In this document: piece after piece, positions 29,998-39,928 of the stretch
Position numbering within the stretch: the stretch's first letter is position 1
Layout: each line of letters starts with the position of its first letter
Source of the DNA: Pseudoips prasinana
Lineage: Eukaryota > Arthropoda > Insecta > Lepidoptera > Nolidae
Reading direction: 5' to 3'
Length of the DNA stretch: 64,000 nucleotides
NCBI GenBank assembly: GCA_951640165.1
Contig: OX621264.1
Span: 2,671,001 to 2,735,000 of the forward strand
The notes under the pieces: model-generated
The model's database searches: none
The model's input: the letters and a program-made list of their open reading frames with translations, nothing else
Told to the model about the DNA's origin: nothing
Position numbers and translations under genes: made by a program

Positions 29998-30235
29998 GAT
30001 CGGAGGCGCTCACAGCTTGATGCTCGCACCCCTCCGTAAGTGATTGGCGAGGTTAAGCAACTGGGCTCGCGGTCAGAACATGGATGGGTGACCGCCAAAA
30101 TGGGTTTAATATCTGAGCGTCTCCGTACTTCGGAGGGCACGTTAAGTCATTAGGCAACAGTCGTTAAGCCATGTTGGAGGCCTACTGGGCGGCTTGAACA
30201 CCTCTGTAACACTTCGGGCTGCAACTGAGAATTTT
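29998..30235 (+). mobile_element. 5S-SINE, best copy
   Basis: 30035-30100 reads GATTGGCGAGGTTAAGCAAC, TGGGCTCGCGGTCAG and GGATGGGTGACCGCC. This parallels 5S rRNA (GATCACCGAAGTTAAGC, GATGGGTGACCGC), including the A-box and C-box parts of the internal promoter. The non-5S body has TCTGAGCGTCTCCGTACTTC, CAACAGTCGTTAAGCCATGT and GGCCTACTGGGCGGCTTGAA. A 5S-derived (SINE3-type) SINE transcribed by RNA polymerase III is inferred. 29945-29995 just upstream is a scrap of RTE-c. Confidence 0.8.
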
Positions 30236-30346
30236 TTTTTACTGAAAAATTGCAAAATTACCTTTTGGCCCGGCCCGGGATTTAAACCCAGGGCCTCTTT
30301 TTCTACGGTTAAACATGCTACCTCTAGACCAACGAGGCAGTCACCC
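30236..30346 (-). repeat. Two-headed element, right tRNA-like head
   Basis: The minus strand gives GACTGCCTCGTTGGTCTAGA (A-box region) and GGGTTTAAATCCCGGG (B box). Confidence 0.6.
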
Positions 30347-30528
30347 AGCGCTTATACGTCCGTGTGAACGGAGGCTAAGTGAATTGTTAACTGTTGAATA
30401 TATTATCAAAATATATTCAGTCCTTTTCGAGATAATTCTGTATATATATGCATACGTATTTAGGTAAGTTTCAATGTAATACAATTAATGTTTTAGTATA
30501 TGCTGATTTCAATAAAATAAATTTCCAG

Positions 30529-30565
30529 CAGAGGACGTCTTTCGGCTGATATGATGATGATGAAA
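30529..30565 (+). repeat. RTE-a 3' tail scrap
   Basis: CCAGCAGAGGACGTCTTTCG and ATGATGATGATG only. Confidence 0.5.
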
Positions 30566-30589
30566 TTTTCGGGACTTATCACACAGCGC

Positions 30590-30641
30590 CATCTAGCTGA
30601 AACTAATCAAAGCACATGCTTTGATTAGTTTCAGCTAGATG
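30590..30641. repeat. Perfect palindrome, 25-bp arms, 2-nt spacer
   Basis: CATCTAGCTGAAACTAATCA...AAGCA, then CA, then its exact reverse complement. It directly abuts the nested MITE at 30641. Confidence 0.9.
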
Positions 30642-30904
30642 TATGTAAGCAACCATTTTCTACAAAATATAAAAAAGACTTCAAAAATTAATCTTTAATC
30701 GCAAGTACAGACGCCAGCACATCAAGCTACCCCAATCTGTCAAATTTCCCCAATTGAAAGTGAACCTTATGCTTTTGTAATAAAGTTGAAAATCTATAAA
30801 AGAAATTTGACAGATTGGCGTAGCTGGATGTGCTGGCGTCTGTACTTCCGATTAAAGAGTAAAGTAATTTTTTTATATTTTGTAGAAAATGGTTGCTTAC
30901 ATAC
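30641..30904. mobile_element. Nested MITE with ~110-bp arms
   Basis: Outer arms GTATGTAAGCAACCATTTTC...TACAAAATATAAAAAA pair with 30860-30904. Inside lies a second inverted-repeat element (30705-30845) beginning and ending GTACAGACGCCAGCACATC. Either one MITE inserted exactly at the centre of another, or the two arm segments belong to a single larger family. Confidence 0.7.
30705..30845. mobile_element. GTACAGACGCC MITE, copy 1
   Basis: TIRs GTACAGACGCCAGCACATC then AGCTACCCCAATCTGTCAAA, about 42 bp per arm with two or three mismatches. Other copies: 31052-31332 and 53611-53751. Confidence 0.8.
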
Positions 30905-31051
30905 ACAAATTTACTCACGTGCTATTTACTGCATAGCAATATAATATTATACATATGTTTAAGAATAAGATCTGACGACACTAAGTTTACTTTCATAGTA
31001 CCTAATGATGCATAGATGGAATGCATTTCATTGTAATTATTAAATTTTAAT

Positions 31052-31332
31052 GTACAGACGCCAGCACATCCAGCTACCCCAATTTGACAAATTTCTTTTA
31101 TACATTACCTTAATTTATATTATTATTATTACCTTAATTTATAATACCTCCTCACCAATTTTCCTTACTAACATTAGTTCATAAGTCACTTTATTAACAA
31201 AATATGGATCTGTATTGTTGTCCGAAATAAAAGTCATTTATTTTATTTATTTATTATTATTATCAAATTTATCACATAAGCATAAGGGGAAATTTGACAG
31301 TTTAGGGTAGCTCGATGTGCTGGCGTCTGTAC
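31052..31332. mobile_element. GTACAGACGCC MITE, copy 2
   Basis: Same TIRs (GTACAGACGCCAGCACATCC ... GATGTGCTGGCGTCTGTAC) enclosing a different, longer AT-rich interior with an ATT repeat run. Confidence 0.75.
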
Positions 31333-31399
31333 ATATATTATGTTCCCAAGAATATGACCACTGTTATTATATATCGCTTTTTTTTTAAATATAAATGTC

Positions 31400-31620
31400 A
31401 AAGCACGAATGTAAATCTAACCTAACATCGTGCCCAGCCTGCCCTGCCACATGTTCATGGCAGGATCTCAAGAATGCCACAAGCAGGGCAATCAGTGTGG
31501 TCACGTTCTGGGCTGCAAAAATTTAACTAGTTTCCCATCGACACGTTAAGAAGATGAATACCTGGTTTTTAAACCTAAGTCAGGCATAGGCACCAGTCTC
31601 TCCCAAAACTGGTTGCATTT
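31400..31620. other. Spacer with a LINE-j scrap
   Basis: 31575-31618 contains GGCATAGGCACCAGTCTCTC, as in LINE-j at 3.9 kb. The rest is unassigned. Confidence 0.35.
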
Positions 31621-31688
31621 AAAACTGTTTAATTGTTATAAATAAGCAAAAGTAAGCTATATTTTGTGACGGAAGAATTAAATTCATC

Positions 31689-31904
31689 CTCATCATGTCA
31701 GCTGCGACGCTGCGACGCTGGCGACCACGAACCGGAAAACGCAGCGTGGGCAGGCCTCCTACAAGATGGACCGATGATCTTGTGCGGGTCGCTGGAAATC
31801 GCTGGATGCGGATAGCGCAAGACCGGCAATTGTGGAGATCTTTGGGGGAGGCCTTTGTCCAGCAGTGGACGTCTTTCGGCTGATATGATGATGATGATGA
31901 TGTC
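31689..31904 (+). pseudogene. RTE-a LINE: terminal 60 codons of reverse transcriptase polyprotein
   Basis: Open frame 31695-31883 reads LRRWRPRTGKRSVGRPPTRW, TDDLVRVAGNRWMRIAQDR and LWRSLGEAFVQQWTSFG before TGA, then GATATGATGATGATGATGAT. 'GRPPTRWTDDL' and 'FVQQW' are typical of the RTE-clade (endonuclease-reverse transcriptase) C-terminus of moths and butterflies. 5'-truncated; the first three residues come from flanking DNA. Confidence 0.75.
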
Positions 31905-32025
31905 AGCTTAATGACGTCCACTGCTGGACAAAAGCCTTCCCATAGAATGGAGGGATATGCCATAATTGCCACTCTGGGCAGGCGGTGATGGCAGCAGTGG
32001 ACGTACTTTGGCTGATATGTTGAAC
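31905..32025 (-). repeat. RTE-c end, head-to-head with RTE-a
   Basis: ATGTCAGCTTAATGACGTCC, CATAATTGCCACTCTGGGCA belong to RTE-c in reverse. With the preceding RTE-a tail it makes an inverted pair meeting at GATGATGATGATG. Confidence 0.55.
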
Positions 32026-32453
32026 CACACAAGTTCACACCATGAAAAGCAGATGAGCGTAAACTTTTTGTCGTTGTATCTTATATTATATATACCTATG
32101 TATTGATGTCAAGGTGTAGTGGGAAACGAAATGACTAGAATACACAGATAATAAATACATTTTAATTTATTTGAATATTACAATGGGTTTTTAGTTATAG
32201 GATAACGATTTCAAAATTAATGTAAGCAATGACAAAAATATACCTATCGATATTTATCAAATATATGCACTGCACGTCTGGCGCAGCGGCTAAGACAGTC
32301 GCCTTGCCGCTTCGTGTCGCGGGTTCGAGTCCCGCGACAGACAACTATTTGTGTGACCTATAAATATTTGTTCTGAGTCTGGATGTAATTTGTGTACGTC
32401 TATTAAGTATATGTTTGTAAAGTACCCTGCGACACAGCGAATATATAACCTAC

Positions 32454-33428
32454 GGTCCATTTTTTCTTACTTGTCTTATTTGGTACACAAACACTACTCG
32501 GCACGAAAATCACTAGTTTCGTCATCAATCACGCACTTTTAGTTAGGTATGAACATCTTGATTGTTGGAAGAAACACATACTATATAAATAACACCAAAA
32601 ACTGCTTCAAATTAACCATCCAAACACATTAATTCTCTTAAAATCAAAATAATATCAGGATCCATTTTCACAGATTAATAATTATATTGGCAATTTGACA
32701 TTTCAAAATGCTAGTTTGTCTTCGGAACTTAGAGAAGGGAAAAGCGAATGAATGATTCTGACCAGTGTGAACTGTATAATTTTAATGTAAAAAACTGAAT
32801 AATAAAGCAGAATGTTTATATATATATCTCAAATTATATGTGTGTATGGTAATGTAAGGCATTATTTTTAAAAACTAAAGTTTTTGTTGTAACTGGTCGT
32901 AGACTAAAAGTATTATTTGACAAGTGATTTTTTTTGACTTGACGGGATACGTCCTGTCATTAGTCTCGTCGCCTCGCTTTATGTTGTACTTTACGGGTGC
33001 TCTCTGTGTGTGTTTGAAGTGTAACGATTTGGCTTTCTACTGGACTCTGTTGATTCTTTCTGTGATTTGGACGGTTTTATTCTTTAGACTGACGACCTTT
33101 GGCTATTCTTCAAGGACATCGATATTGCATACGACTGTTATTTTAGTGCAATTGTTTTGTTTAAACAAGGTAAGTAAATTAATCTTTTTTAATGTTATTT
33201 ATTCATATTGGGAATTCTATAAACAATCCTGAATAACAATAATAATTGGAATTTATTTAATTATTTCTCACCGTAATCCAACATAAACCATAAATAAAAA
33301 AACATACTTATGCTACTTAAGCTATGCAAGCATTATGGTTTGTGGATAAATAATTAAAGAAAATCGTGTTATCGAACATTTATTAGCTCAAGATGAAAAT
33401 AAAATAATGGAATTATCTGCATTACAGG
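32454..33428 (+). other. 5' part of the element: no transposase N-terminus recognised
   Basis: A GTG-initiated open stretch (32924-33169, several hydrophobic segments) ends at a textbook donor AAACAAG|GTAAGT (33169/33170). An acceptor ATTACAG|G lies at 33427/33428 directly before the transposase segment. The frames do not join across this splice, so it would have to be a UTR intron, or the match is fortuitous. Confidence 0.35.
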
Positions 33429-33998
33429 TTTGAAAAAATTTTGAGTAAAGTGGTACCTGGCTCGGTTATAGTACTAGACAATGCACCGTACCACTCCAGA
33501 CTAGCAGAACGAGTGCCAAACATGAGTTGGCGGAAGGCAGATATACAAGCGTGGCTACAGGAGGAACATATCAATTTTGAAGAGAATGAGATAAAAGCGC
33601 AACTTTTATCTAAATTTAACAGAAATCTATTTAATACAAAAGTTGTGGATCAAATGGCGGCCCGCAAAAATGTTATCGTTTTACGCCTTCCGCCCTATCA
33701 TTGCGAATTAAACCCAATTGAACTGATATGGGCGCAGTTAAAATCTTATGTTGGCAAAAATAATAAAACTTTTAAAATGGCTGAAGTCAATGAGTTACTA
33801 AAAGAAGGCTTAAGCCAAATTGGTACGATGTCTTGGAATAATTGTATAAACCATATAAAAAAAGAAGAGGATAAAATGATGCAGCTTGACGGACTTTTAC
33901 ATGCTGCAACAGATGCACCTACCCAGGGTTTCATTATACACCTGTCAGAATCGGAAGACTCCAGAAGTGAAGATACACGTAGTGAATCAAATGAATAA
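33429..33998 (+). pseudogene. Transposase C-terminal half, DDE_3-like, second D to E spacing of 80
   Basis: From FEKILSKVVPGSVIVLDN the frame stays open to TAA at 33996-33998. The second catalytic Asp is in VIVLDNAPYHS and the Glu in LPPYHCELNPIELIWAQLKS, with 80 residues between. Intervening conserved words are SWRKADIQAWL and VVDQMAARKN. The C-terminal tail is acidic (SESEDSRSEDTRSESNE). This is the DDE endonuclease type with the unusually long spacing reported for one Tc1/mariner branch (about DD82E). The first catalytic Asp, the DNA-binding domain and a start codon are missing, so this copy is not autonomous. Confidence 0.7.
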
Positions 33999-34375
33999 AT
34001 AAATTAAAAATAGTTTTGTTTTATTTTTTATATAGGCCAACGATATATTTCAGGAATTATTTCTGTGATTAAGATAATGTGTGATATTCTGGCAGCTTAC
34101 TACAAAATTATCAACGCTAATTTATTCCCAGGGCCATAACTAAAATTTTATTTGTCAGGAAATCCTACATTACTAATATCATTCGGTTACAGCTGTATGA
34201 ATTCGTTCAGTCCTTCATTCGATAATTTCCCAACTCTATCAATTGTCTTTGGTTACCAGTACGCCATATTTGTGTACTAAATAAGACAAGTAAGAAAAAA
34301 TAGACCGTAGTGTGGGAGTTGTCTTAAAAAAAATTATAAATATAATCACGCTAACCCGCCCCGGTGTATATATAT

Positions 34376-34490
34376 ATAGAAATATATAAGTATGTTTATC
34401 AGTTGTCTGGTTGCCATAGTACAGACTCTGCTTAGTTTGGGATCAGATGCCAGTGTGTTCGTTGTGCCAAGATATTTATTTTGCGTAGTC
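34376..34490 (+). repeat. SINE tail fragment
   Basis: ATAAGTATGTTTATCAGTTG, GTTTGGGATCAGATGCCAGT and a T/A-rich end. The head is missing. Confidence 0.5.
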
Positions 34491-35040
34491 CAATGCCCAT
34501 TAATACTCCCATTTAGCGCCAGGGGTCTCGTGGAGACCCCCATTTCATCTAACCTTAGCAATTATAACGCCAATTGGTGCAATCGAAAATTCTATCAATC
34601 GTAACAGAATACAACTTGACAATATCAATAAAAATATAATTATCAACCATTTTATTAAAATACACTTTAATAAAAAAAGAAAACCATAGTAGGTAATTGG
34701 TCTCCTTACGTCACATTTTGGAATCCAAGCAAATTTACACTTTATTTCTATATTATGTAGGTTCAAAATCCAATATCTTATGTCGTCTATCAAAACGTGT
34801 CATGATAAAGTTGAAAATGGAATATCAATAACTTAGTTCAAACGACTTTCTACCTTACATTATAGTTATAAGGATGGTTTTTAATAAACATTGATAAGTA
34901 GTATTCTGAACACGGTTCTCTTTTTAACTTTATCGCTGTGACACCATGAATTTTGAGTTTTTTAGGAATTGTATTGATTTTTTATTCTTTAACTTGGTTA
35001 TGTGACGTATTTGTGAAATTATTTATTGAACAATAAATGT
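34491..35040. other. Unique AT-rich DNA
   Basis: A short hairpin GGGGTCTCGTGGAGACCCC (34524-34542) is the only structure noticed. Confidence 0.4.
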
Positions 35041-35044
35041 ATGA

Positions 35045-35212
35045 TTTTATATTACGAACCGGAAGACGCAAGGTGTACCGATGATCTTGCAAGGGTCGCG
35101 GGAAGTCGCTGGATGCGGGCTGCATAAGACCTTTCATTGTGGAGATCCTTGGGGAGGCCTTTGTCCAGCAGTGGACGGCTTTCAGCTGATATGATAATGT
35201 TGATGATGAATA
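35045..35212 (+). pseudogene. RTE-a LINE 3' end
   Basis: TACGAACCGGAAGACGCAAG, GTCGCTGGATGCGGGCTGCA, CTTTGTCCAGCAGTGGACGG and a broken GATGATGA tail. Deletions break the WRPRTGRR...RWTDDL frame. Confidence 0.65.
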
Positions 35213-36427
35213 TATTACATAAAGTATGTTTGTGTAGTAATTATGCTTTTTTATCATACAAGGTGAAAAAAAACTAGTAGGCGTAGCTTAAGCAGCTTAA
35301 ATTGAATGTAAACTGAACAGTGTGTTGGACATTAATTAAAAGATTAACTCACAATATAGATATGTACTAAACCAATCACATTCACATTCACCAGTCTCTC
35401 ATAAAACTGGTTGCATATCTACGTATATTCCCTAATGTAATACACCCTAAATATGCATAAATTTCATATGTTGTTATATATGTAAAATGTAATCATTTAT
35501 TGTGAAGAGTAATAATAAGTAAACAAATTTCCGATCTGTTTCATAGATATATTGCCTTTCTTAAATTTTAATCACAATTTGTTTTAAGTACACCGTGTTT
35601 GTACAGCCTGGCTGCAGGCTTGTAAAAACATAACAGCATGTTTGGTGGAAAGATCTACTAATCTGCCTGAATGACTACTATAATCACTTGTAGAACTAGT
35701 GCCAAACAGTTTTTAAAGCAGATTTTTAGTGCTCTGTGCATCTGAGAACCAACGCTTAAACGAGATGCAGGGCTTTTTCGTACAAATAGCAGCCCGACTT
35801 AACACAAATTAAGTTATAATGACTAAATATTTTGCCATAGTTTATCGCTGATGTCAAATATGTATTCGGTGATGTAATCATCCATGGGCTACAGCAGACG
35901 CTTACCATAACGCGTATTCTTGTTCTCTAACTTCTTGTAAAATTACTTAACTTATAATTACTTGAAATTTTCAAGTTAATACAATATTCTTACACTTAAC
36001 TCACCACTTTGTTTAAAATTACGTACTATAAGTCTTTAATCTATAATTTTGTGAGATCAGATTAGCTTAGATTTCTTTGTTAATGTATATGTATAATTTA
36101 GATTTATTTTTTAATGTTCTACCGTACAAAAGTACTGTAGTAATAGTATGAACATATCTTATATATGACCATCTGTTCGGTCGGCTTTCGCATAAAACAA
36201 TTTTCATGAAATATTTCCGGGACATTTTGACTTGGGTATATGATTGGGTATGAAAAAGACAATTTTCCGGTAAAGCTGTGAAAGACCCCTGGGCTAATTC
36301 TAAACATCAGGTTAACAAAGGGTACGTAACATAGACTAGTTATTTTTCATTAATCTTCCCTTAAGGAGGTGAAAAGAGGTACAAAATTTAACGTTATTAC
36401 TGATTCGATACGTCGCGTAATTCTAAA
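35213..36427. other. About 1.2 kb without recognised features
   Basis: Contains a small LINE-j scrap near 35390 (CACCAGTCTCTCATAAAACT). Otherwise it appears unique. Confidence 0.4.
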
Positions 36428-36475
36428 AACAGGTCTCCATCATCATATCAGCCGAAAAGCGTCCGCTGCAGGACA
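36428..36475 (-). repeat. RTE-a tail scrap
   Basis: CATCATCATATCAGCCGAAA then GCGTCCGCTGCAGGACAAAC. Confidence 0.5.
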
Positions 36476-36701
36476 AACTGATTCCACAATTAAATTAAAT
36501 ATTGGAGGTTTATGTCATAAAAGCAATCTGGCTCTTAGTCCTTCGTTCGGAATGGTTTGCAACGGTTTAGCACCTTGACGTTAGGCTGGCGAAGGGTGAT
36601 TGCCTAAATGGTTTAATTTATACATTGTTAACAGCAGTTGAATACGCTAGCTAGATCACGGAGGCATTATTATTATTTTAACTTTCATTAAAGTTCAACA
36701 T

Positions 36702-36950
36702 GTCAGCCAAAAACCGTCCACTGCTGAATGAAGACCGACGACCCCTACATCGCTGGTCATGCGTTACATCCAGCGCCTTCCTGCAACCCTTACAAGAATG
36801 TCGGTTACCTTCTTGGGCCATTTGAAAACCTTCCTGACCTATCCGTCATCGAATCTAAGAGCAATGTGACCTGCCCACTGCCACTTCAGCTTGGCAATTC
36901 TTCGGGCTATTTCGGCTACTTTCGTTTCTCCACGGCTTTTGGCATTCTTA
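36702..36950 (-). pseudogene. RTE-a LINE: reverse transcriptase C-terminus
   Basis: The minus strand gives GETKVAEIARRIAKLKWQWA, GHIAL and VRVAGRRWM with stops and frameshifts between, then an abnormal HSAVDGFWL end replacing FVQQWTSFG. Confidence 0.65.
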
Positions 36951-37919
36951 TCGCAGTGAAACTCCGACATCACAAACTAACAGAAAAAGAAATAACGGGA
37001 TTTTGTAATATCTCTATCTGTAAATTATTAACATCCTGAGAATTTTTGTAGATAAGTCATTAAGTACTTCTGTAAAAAGCAATTATTTATTATATCACTT
37101 AATTAAAGCATTGCAGCTTATCCTGGAGTCCACTTCCCAAGTATAGTGGTTGCCAATCTATTTATGGCGCCAACATCACCACTTATTTTATTGTTATTTC
37201 AGGATACACAAATATATAAAGGAGGTCATACTTTACGCGTTATCTTAAACATAACTATATTTAAACTTTGAATGACTTGATAAAAGGTAATGATGCCCAG
37301 CTGTGAATCATTTCAATTGAACTAGTTGTAAGTCGAAAATTGCTTCTTGGAAATTGGTATATCTGTTTCGTAGCTGTGATACCAAAGTAATATAAATCTT
37401 AAGTCTTCAAGTTATTAAGGGATTACACAATCAATAGCCAAAAACTAACTCCGTTAAACTCACTCTCAAATTAAAGACTTAGTTTTTTTGTTATACATAT
37501 TGTTTATATTTTTATTTGAGGGTCAAAAATAACTAGTAATATAAGACGATGAGAATTGTCTAAAGCTACAAGTATGAATCATAAATCTATAAGTTGTTAG
37601 ACTTACCAAATAAATAAATTTATCGTTTAGTTGTTAAACTGCCTCGTTGTTATAGCGATAATATGTTCAGCCGCAGACAGGTTCCCGGGTCAGCAAATAT
37701 ATCAATTTGGATTTTTCTAGCAAGTAAAGTAAATAAAAAATAATAAAAATTATTTCTAAACAGCAACGAAGTACAACATATGAACACAATATTAATACTA
37801 ATAGATAATAGAAATAAAAATGTTCTCATTAGAAGCTACAAGTCAGCAACTTTAACCTCAGAATACGATCTGCGCCTGATCATATTCCGGAGGTGTCTAG
37901 CTTGTACACCTAGTAGGTA
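36951..37919. other. Unique DNA
   Basis: No gene or repeat identified. Confidence 0.4.
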
Positions 37920-38285
37920 ACCAGAATTTGAGCTTATACTTATGAACCATAACATGAGACTGCACCTGCCCATTTTATTATTAACAGTAGACGTATGATG
38001 ATGTAGCACATTACTGTCCCACTGCAGGGTAATGGGACAATTTGGACTTCACAATGATGGACATAACCACCACTTTGGCAGACTTCACAACAACATTTTT
38101 GGTGACCTCTCTGGAGGTATGAAGGTTTCCTCACGATGATTTCCTTCACCGTATGAAGTACAAGTTATGTATTTTTTTATGCGCACATGAAGAGGAAAAT
38201 TCAATGGTACGTTCTCCGGGTTACATTCATGACCACGCTGTCTAACCACTAAGCTGTCTCGAAAGAAGTTTAGGCTGATAGATAT
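37920..38285 (-). mobile_element. tRNA-related SINE with the GGTGAAGGAAA body
   Basis: The minus strand contains GGTGAAGGAAATCATCGTGA, GGAAACCTTCATACCTCCAG and GCAGTGGGACAGTAATGTGC, the body of a SINE common in moths and butterflies. A worn head (GCTTAGTGGTTAGACAGCGT) lies at 38230-38285. Confidence 0.6.
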
Positions 38286-38795
38286 AGACGTGGAGATAAA
38301 AATATTACGTCACACCTGCTTGACAAGGACTTGTGGACGGAATTGTTTTGTTTTTGTTTTATGGAGACATGAGTGCATTATACTGAGCATTGCCATATAA
38401 TTATTGTACGTAATAGCTATCTATTCTTTAGATTAAATAATACCAATTAGTGAAAGATGAAAATTAAATATATTAGCTCCTATGCATAATGCTTAGGCTA
38501 ATGAACTTTTAAGAACGAGAAGTAAATAGTTTTAATGTTCTTTGCAAGTTTACACATTGTTTAGATTCATAGCTGTAGTTGAATTTCGTCAACTATTTAC
38601 GCTACACCCTGTATAATTTAAGTAAATGTTTCGGACTCTGACTCTCGTGTAATAAAATCAAGGAAAGTAGAAGTTTCATTTATCAGAAATTTATTCACGT
38701 CACAAAGGCAAACGTTTTAAAAAAAATTGAAGTCTAATATGGACGTATAAAACATGGTGGCTTCTTTGTGAATCTTTTGAAAACATGTTTTCGTT
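38286..38795. other. Unique DNA
   Basis: No features recognised. Confidence 0.4.
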
Positions 38796-38965
38796 TTGAA
38801 ATAATGAAATTTATTCAGCACTTGAGTATTAACATACACTCTTACTTGACAAGCTCACAATGCAGTACATAAATATAGTCAAATACAGTATTACAGTAAC
38901 GAAAAAAAATTGAATTAATCCGTCCGTGCGGTCTGTAGTATCACATTTATTTGTTAGTTTGATTC
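38796..38965 (-). repeat. LINE-g 3' end
   Basis: GAAATTTATTCAGCACTTGA, GACAAGCTCACAATGCAGTA and CCGTCCGTGCGGTCTGT. Confidence 0.6.
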
Positions 38966-39005
38966 TGAATCCCTGGTTAATTAGTTTCTTTTTTACATAC
39001 AAATA

Positions 39006-39130
39006 TACATAGACTCACGCCGGTTTCCCAGAGGGGTAGGCAGAGACAACCTATTTCCATTTGTCACGGTCTTTGCACACCTCTTTAGCCTCGTTTTCTG
39101 GCATTATAATCTCCATAAATGCTCGCCTTT
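39006..39130 (-). pseudogene. RTE-b LINE: last ~35 codons
   Basis: CATAGACTCACGCCGGTTTC, CATTTGTCACGGTCTTTGCA reversed encodes [12 protein letters not shown]; stops and changes elsewhere. Confidence 0.6.
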
Positions 39131-39254
39131 CGTTCGAAAGTTAAAGGTGATTTCCTAGTTAACGTTTAACATTATCTTGGTGATATATATTTTAATTAAG
39201 GTCAGCTACTTACACAAGAAGATTAATTGATACATTGAGACATTCGTCATTTAG

Positions 39255-39455
39255 CTTGTTTACTTATCGTATGGGTAGTGGTTACCCTAGTGTCAGAGTT
39301 GTTCAAGCCACTAGTAGGCCTCTGAGATGGCTTAACGACTGTTGCCTAACCGGGACCGGCGCTTTCGTAGGTCACCCATCTATCGACTGGCCGTGACCCT
39401 AGTTGCTTAACTTTGCCAATCACTTACGGGCCGCTGAGAGCGTCTGGCTATGAGT
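39255..39455 (-). mobile_element. 5S-SINE
   Basis: TATCGTATGGGTAGTGGTTA to GGCTTAACGACTGTTGCCTA (body) and GTCACCCATCTATCGACTGG...TTGCTTAACTTTGCCAATCA (5S part) on the plus strand, in reverse. A 30-bp segment of the body is deleted. Confidence 0.7.
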
Positions 39456-39709
39456 GCTTTATTATTTATAGATTTACACAGCATGCAACACAATGTTAAT
39501 TGGAAATAGCTTACAGGAATATTTGAATGATGCTAATTAGTGGGGAGGAAATTTGTGTATTTTTATAAATTTGTTTACCATTAGAATCTTATATTGTATT
39601 CGTTTCTAACCTACTCTATGCCAACTCATTCTCTTACATCTATAACATAACATCTATATACCACAATAACATTCATTCATTTCGAATATTACCAACTTTA
39701 TATAATAAA

Positions 39710-39928
39710 TATCTTAGGACATAAATCCCAAACTAAGCAGAGCCTGTACTATGGAAACCAGATAACTGATATACTACATATACTACTATTCTTTTGTAAA
39801 TACATACTTATAAAGATAATTACACCCAGACTTACAACAAACAGACATGTTCATGCACACAATTATCTTTCCTGGGTGGGAATTGAACCCACCGGCGGGC
39901 AAAGCAAGCATTTACCAACCTCGCTAAC
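39710..39928 (-). mobile_element. SINE-2
   Basis: Plus strand TCCCAAACTAAGCAGAGCCT through CCTGGGTGGGAATTGAACCC; the A-box end is eroded. Confidence 0.7.

Larger units (their letters stand above)
32453..34307 (+). mobile_element. Tc1/mariner-superfamily element with 39-bp TIRs (1855 bp)
   Basis: Left TIR 32453-32491 starts CGGTCCATTTTTTCTTACTT. The right TIR 34269-34307 is its inverse with two mismatches. TA flanks both sides (32451-32452, 34308-34309), and removing one TA plus the element restores the SINE-3 body. It carries a 3' piece of a transposase gene. Confidence 0.85.
32272..34345 (+). mobile_element. SINE-3 split by a Tc1/mariner-superfamily element
   Basis: 32272-32452 carries a good tRNA-like head (TCTGGCGCAGCGGCTAAGAC; T-arm CGCGGGTTCGAGTCCCGCG) and SINE body to GCGACACAGCGAATATA. 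34308-34345 resumes with TAGTGTGGGAGTTGTCTTAA and an oligo-A end. It is a SINE head rather than a tRNA gene because the SINE body follows. Confidence 0.8.

Noticed and set aside
30035..30105. Possible 5S rRNA gene
   Set aside because: Only the central promoter region resembles 5S rRNA, many bases differ, and a SINE body follows in multiple copies.
32281..32345. Possible tRNA gene with good T arm
   Set aside because: The SINE-3 leader and body follow directly and the same head recurs in other SINE-3 copies; it is a tRNA-derived SINE head.
36728..37039. 103-codon plus-strand frame
   Set aside because: It is antisense to an RTE-a reverse transcriptase fragment (KVAEIARRIAKLKWQWAGH on the minus strand).
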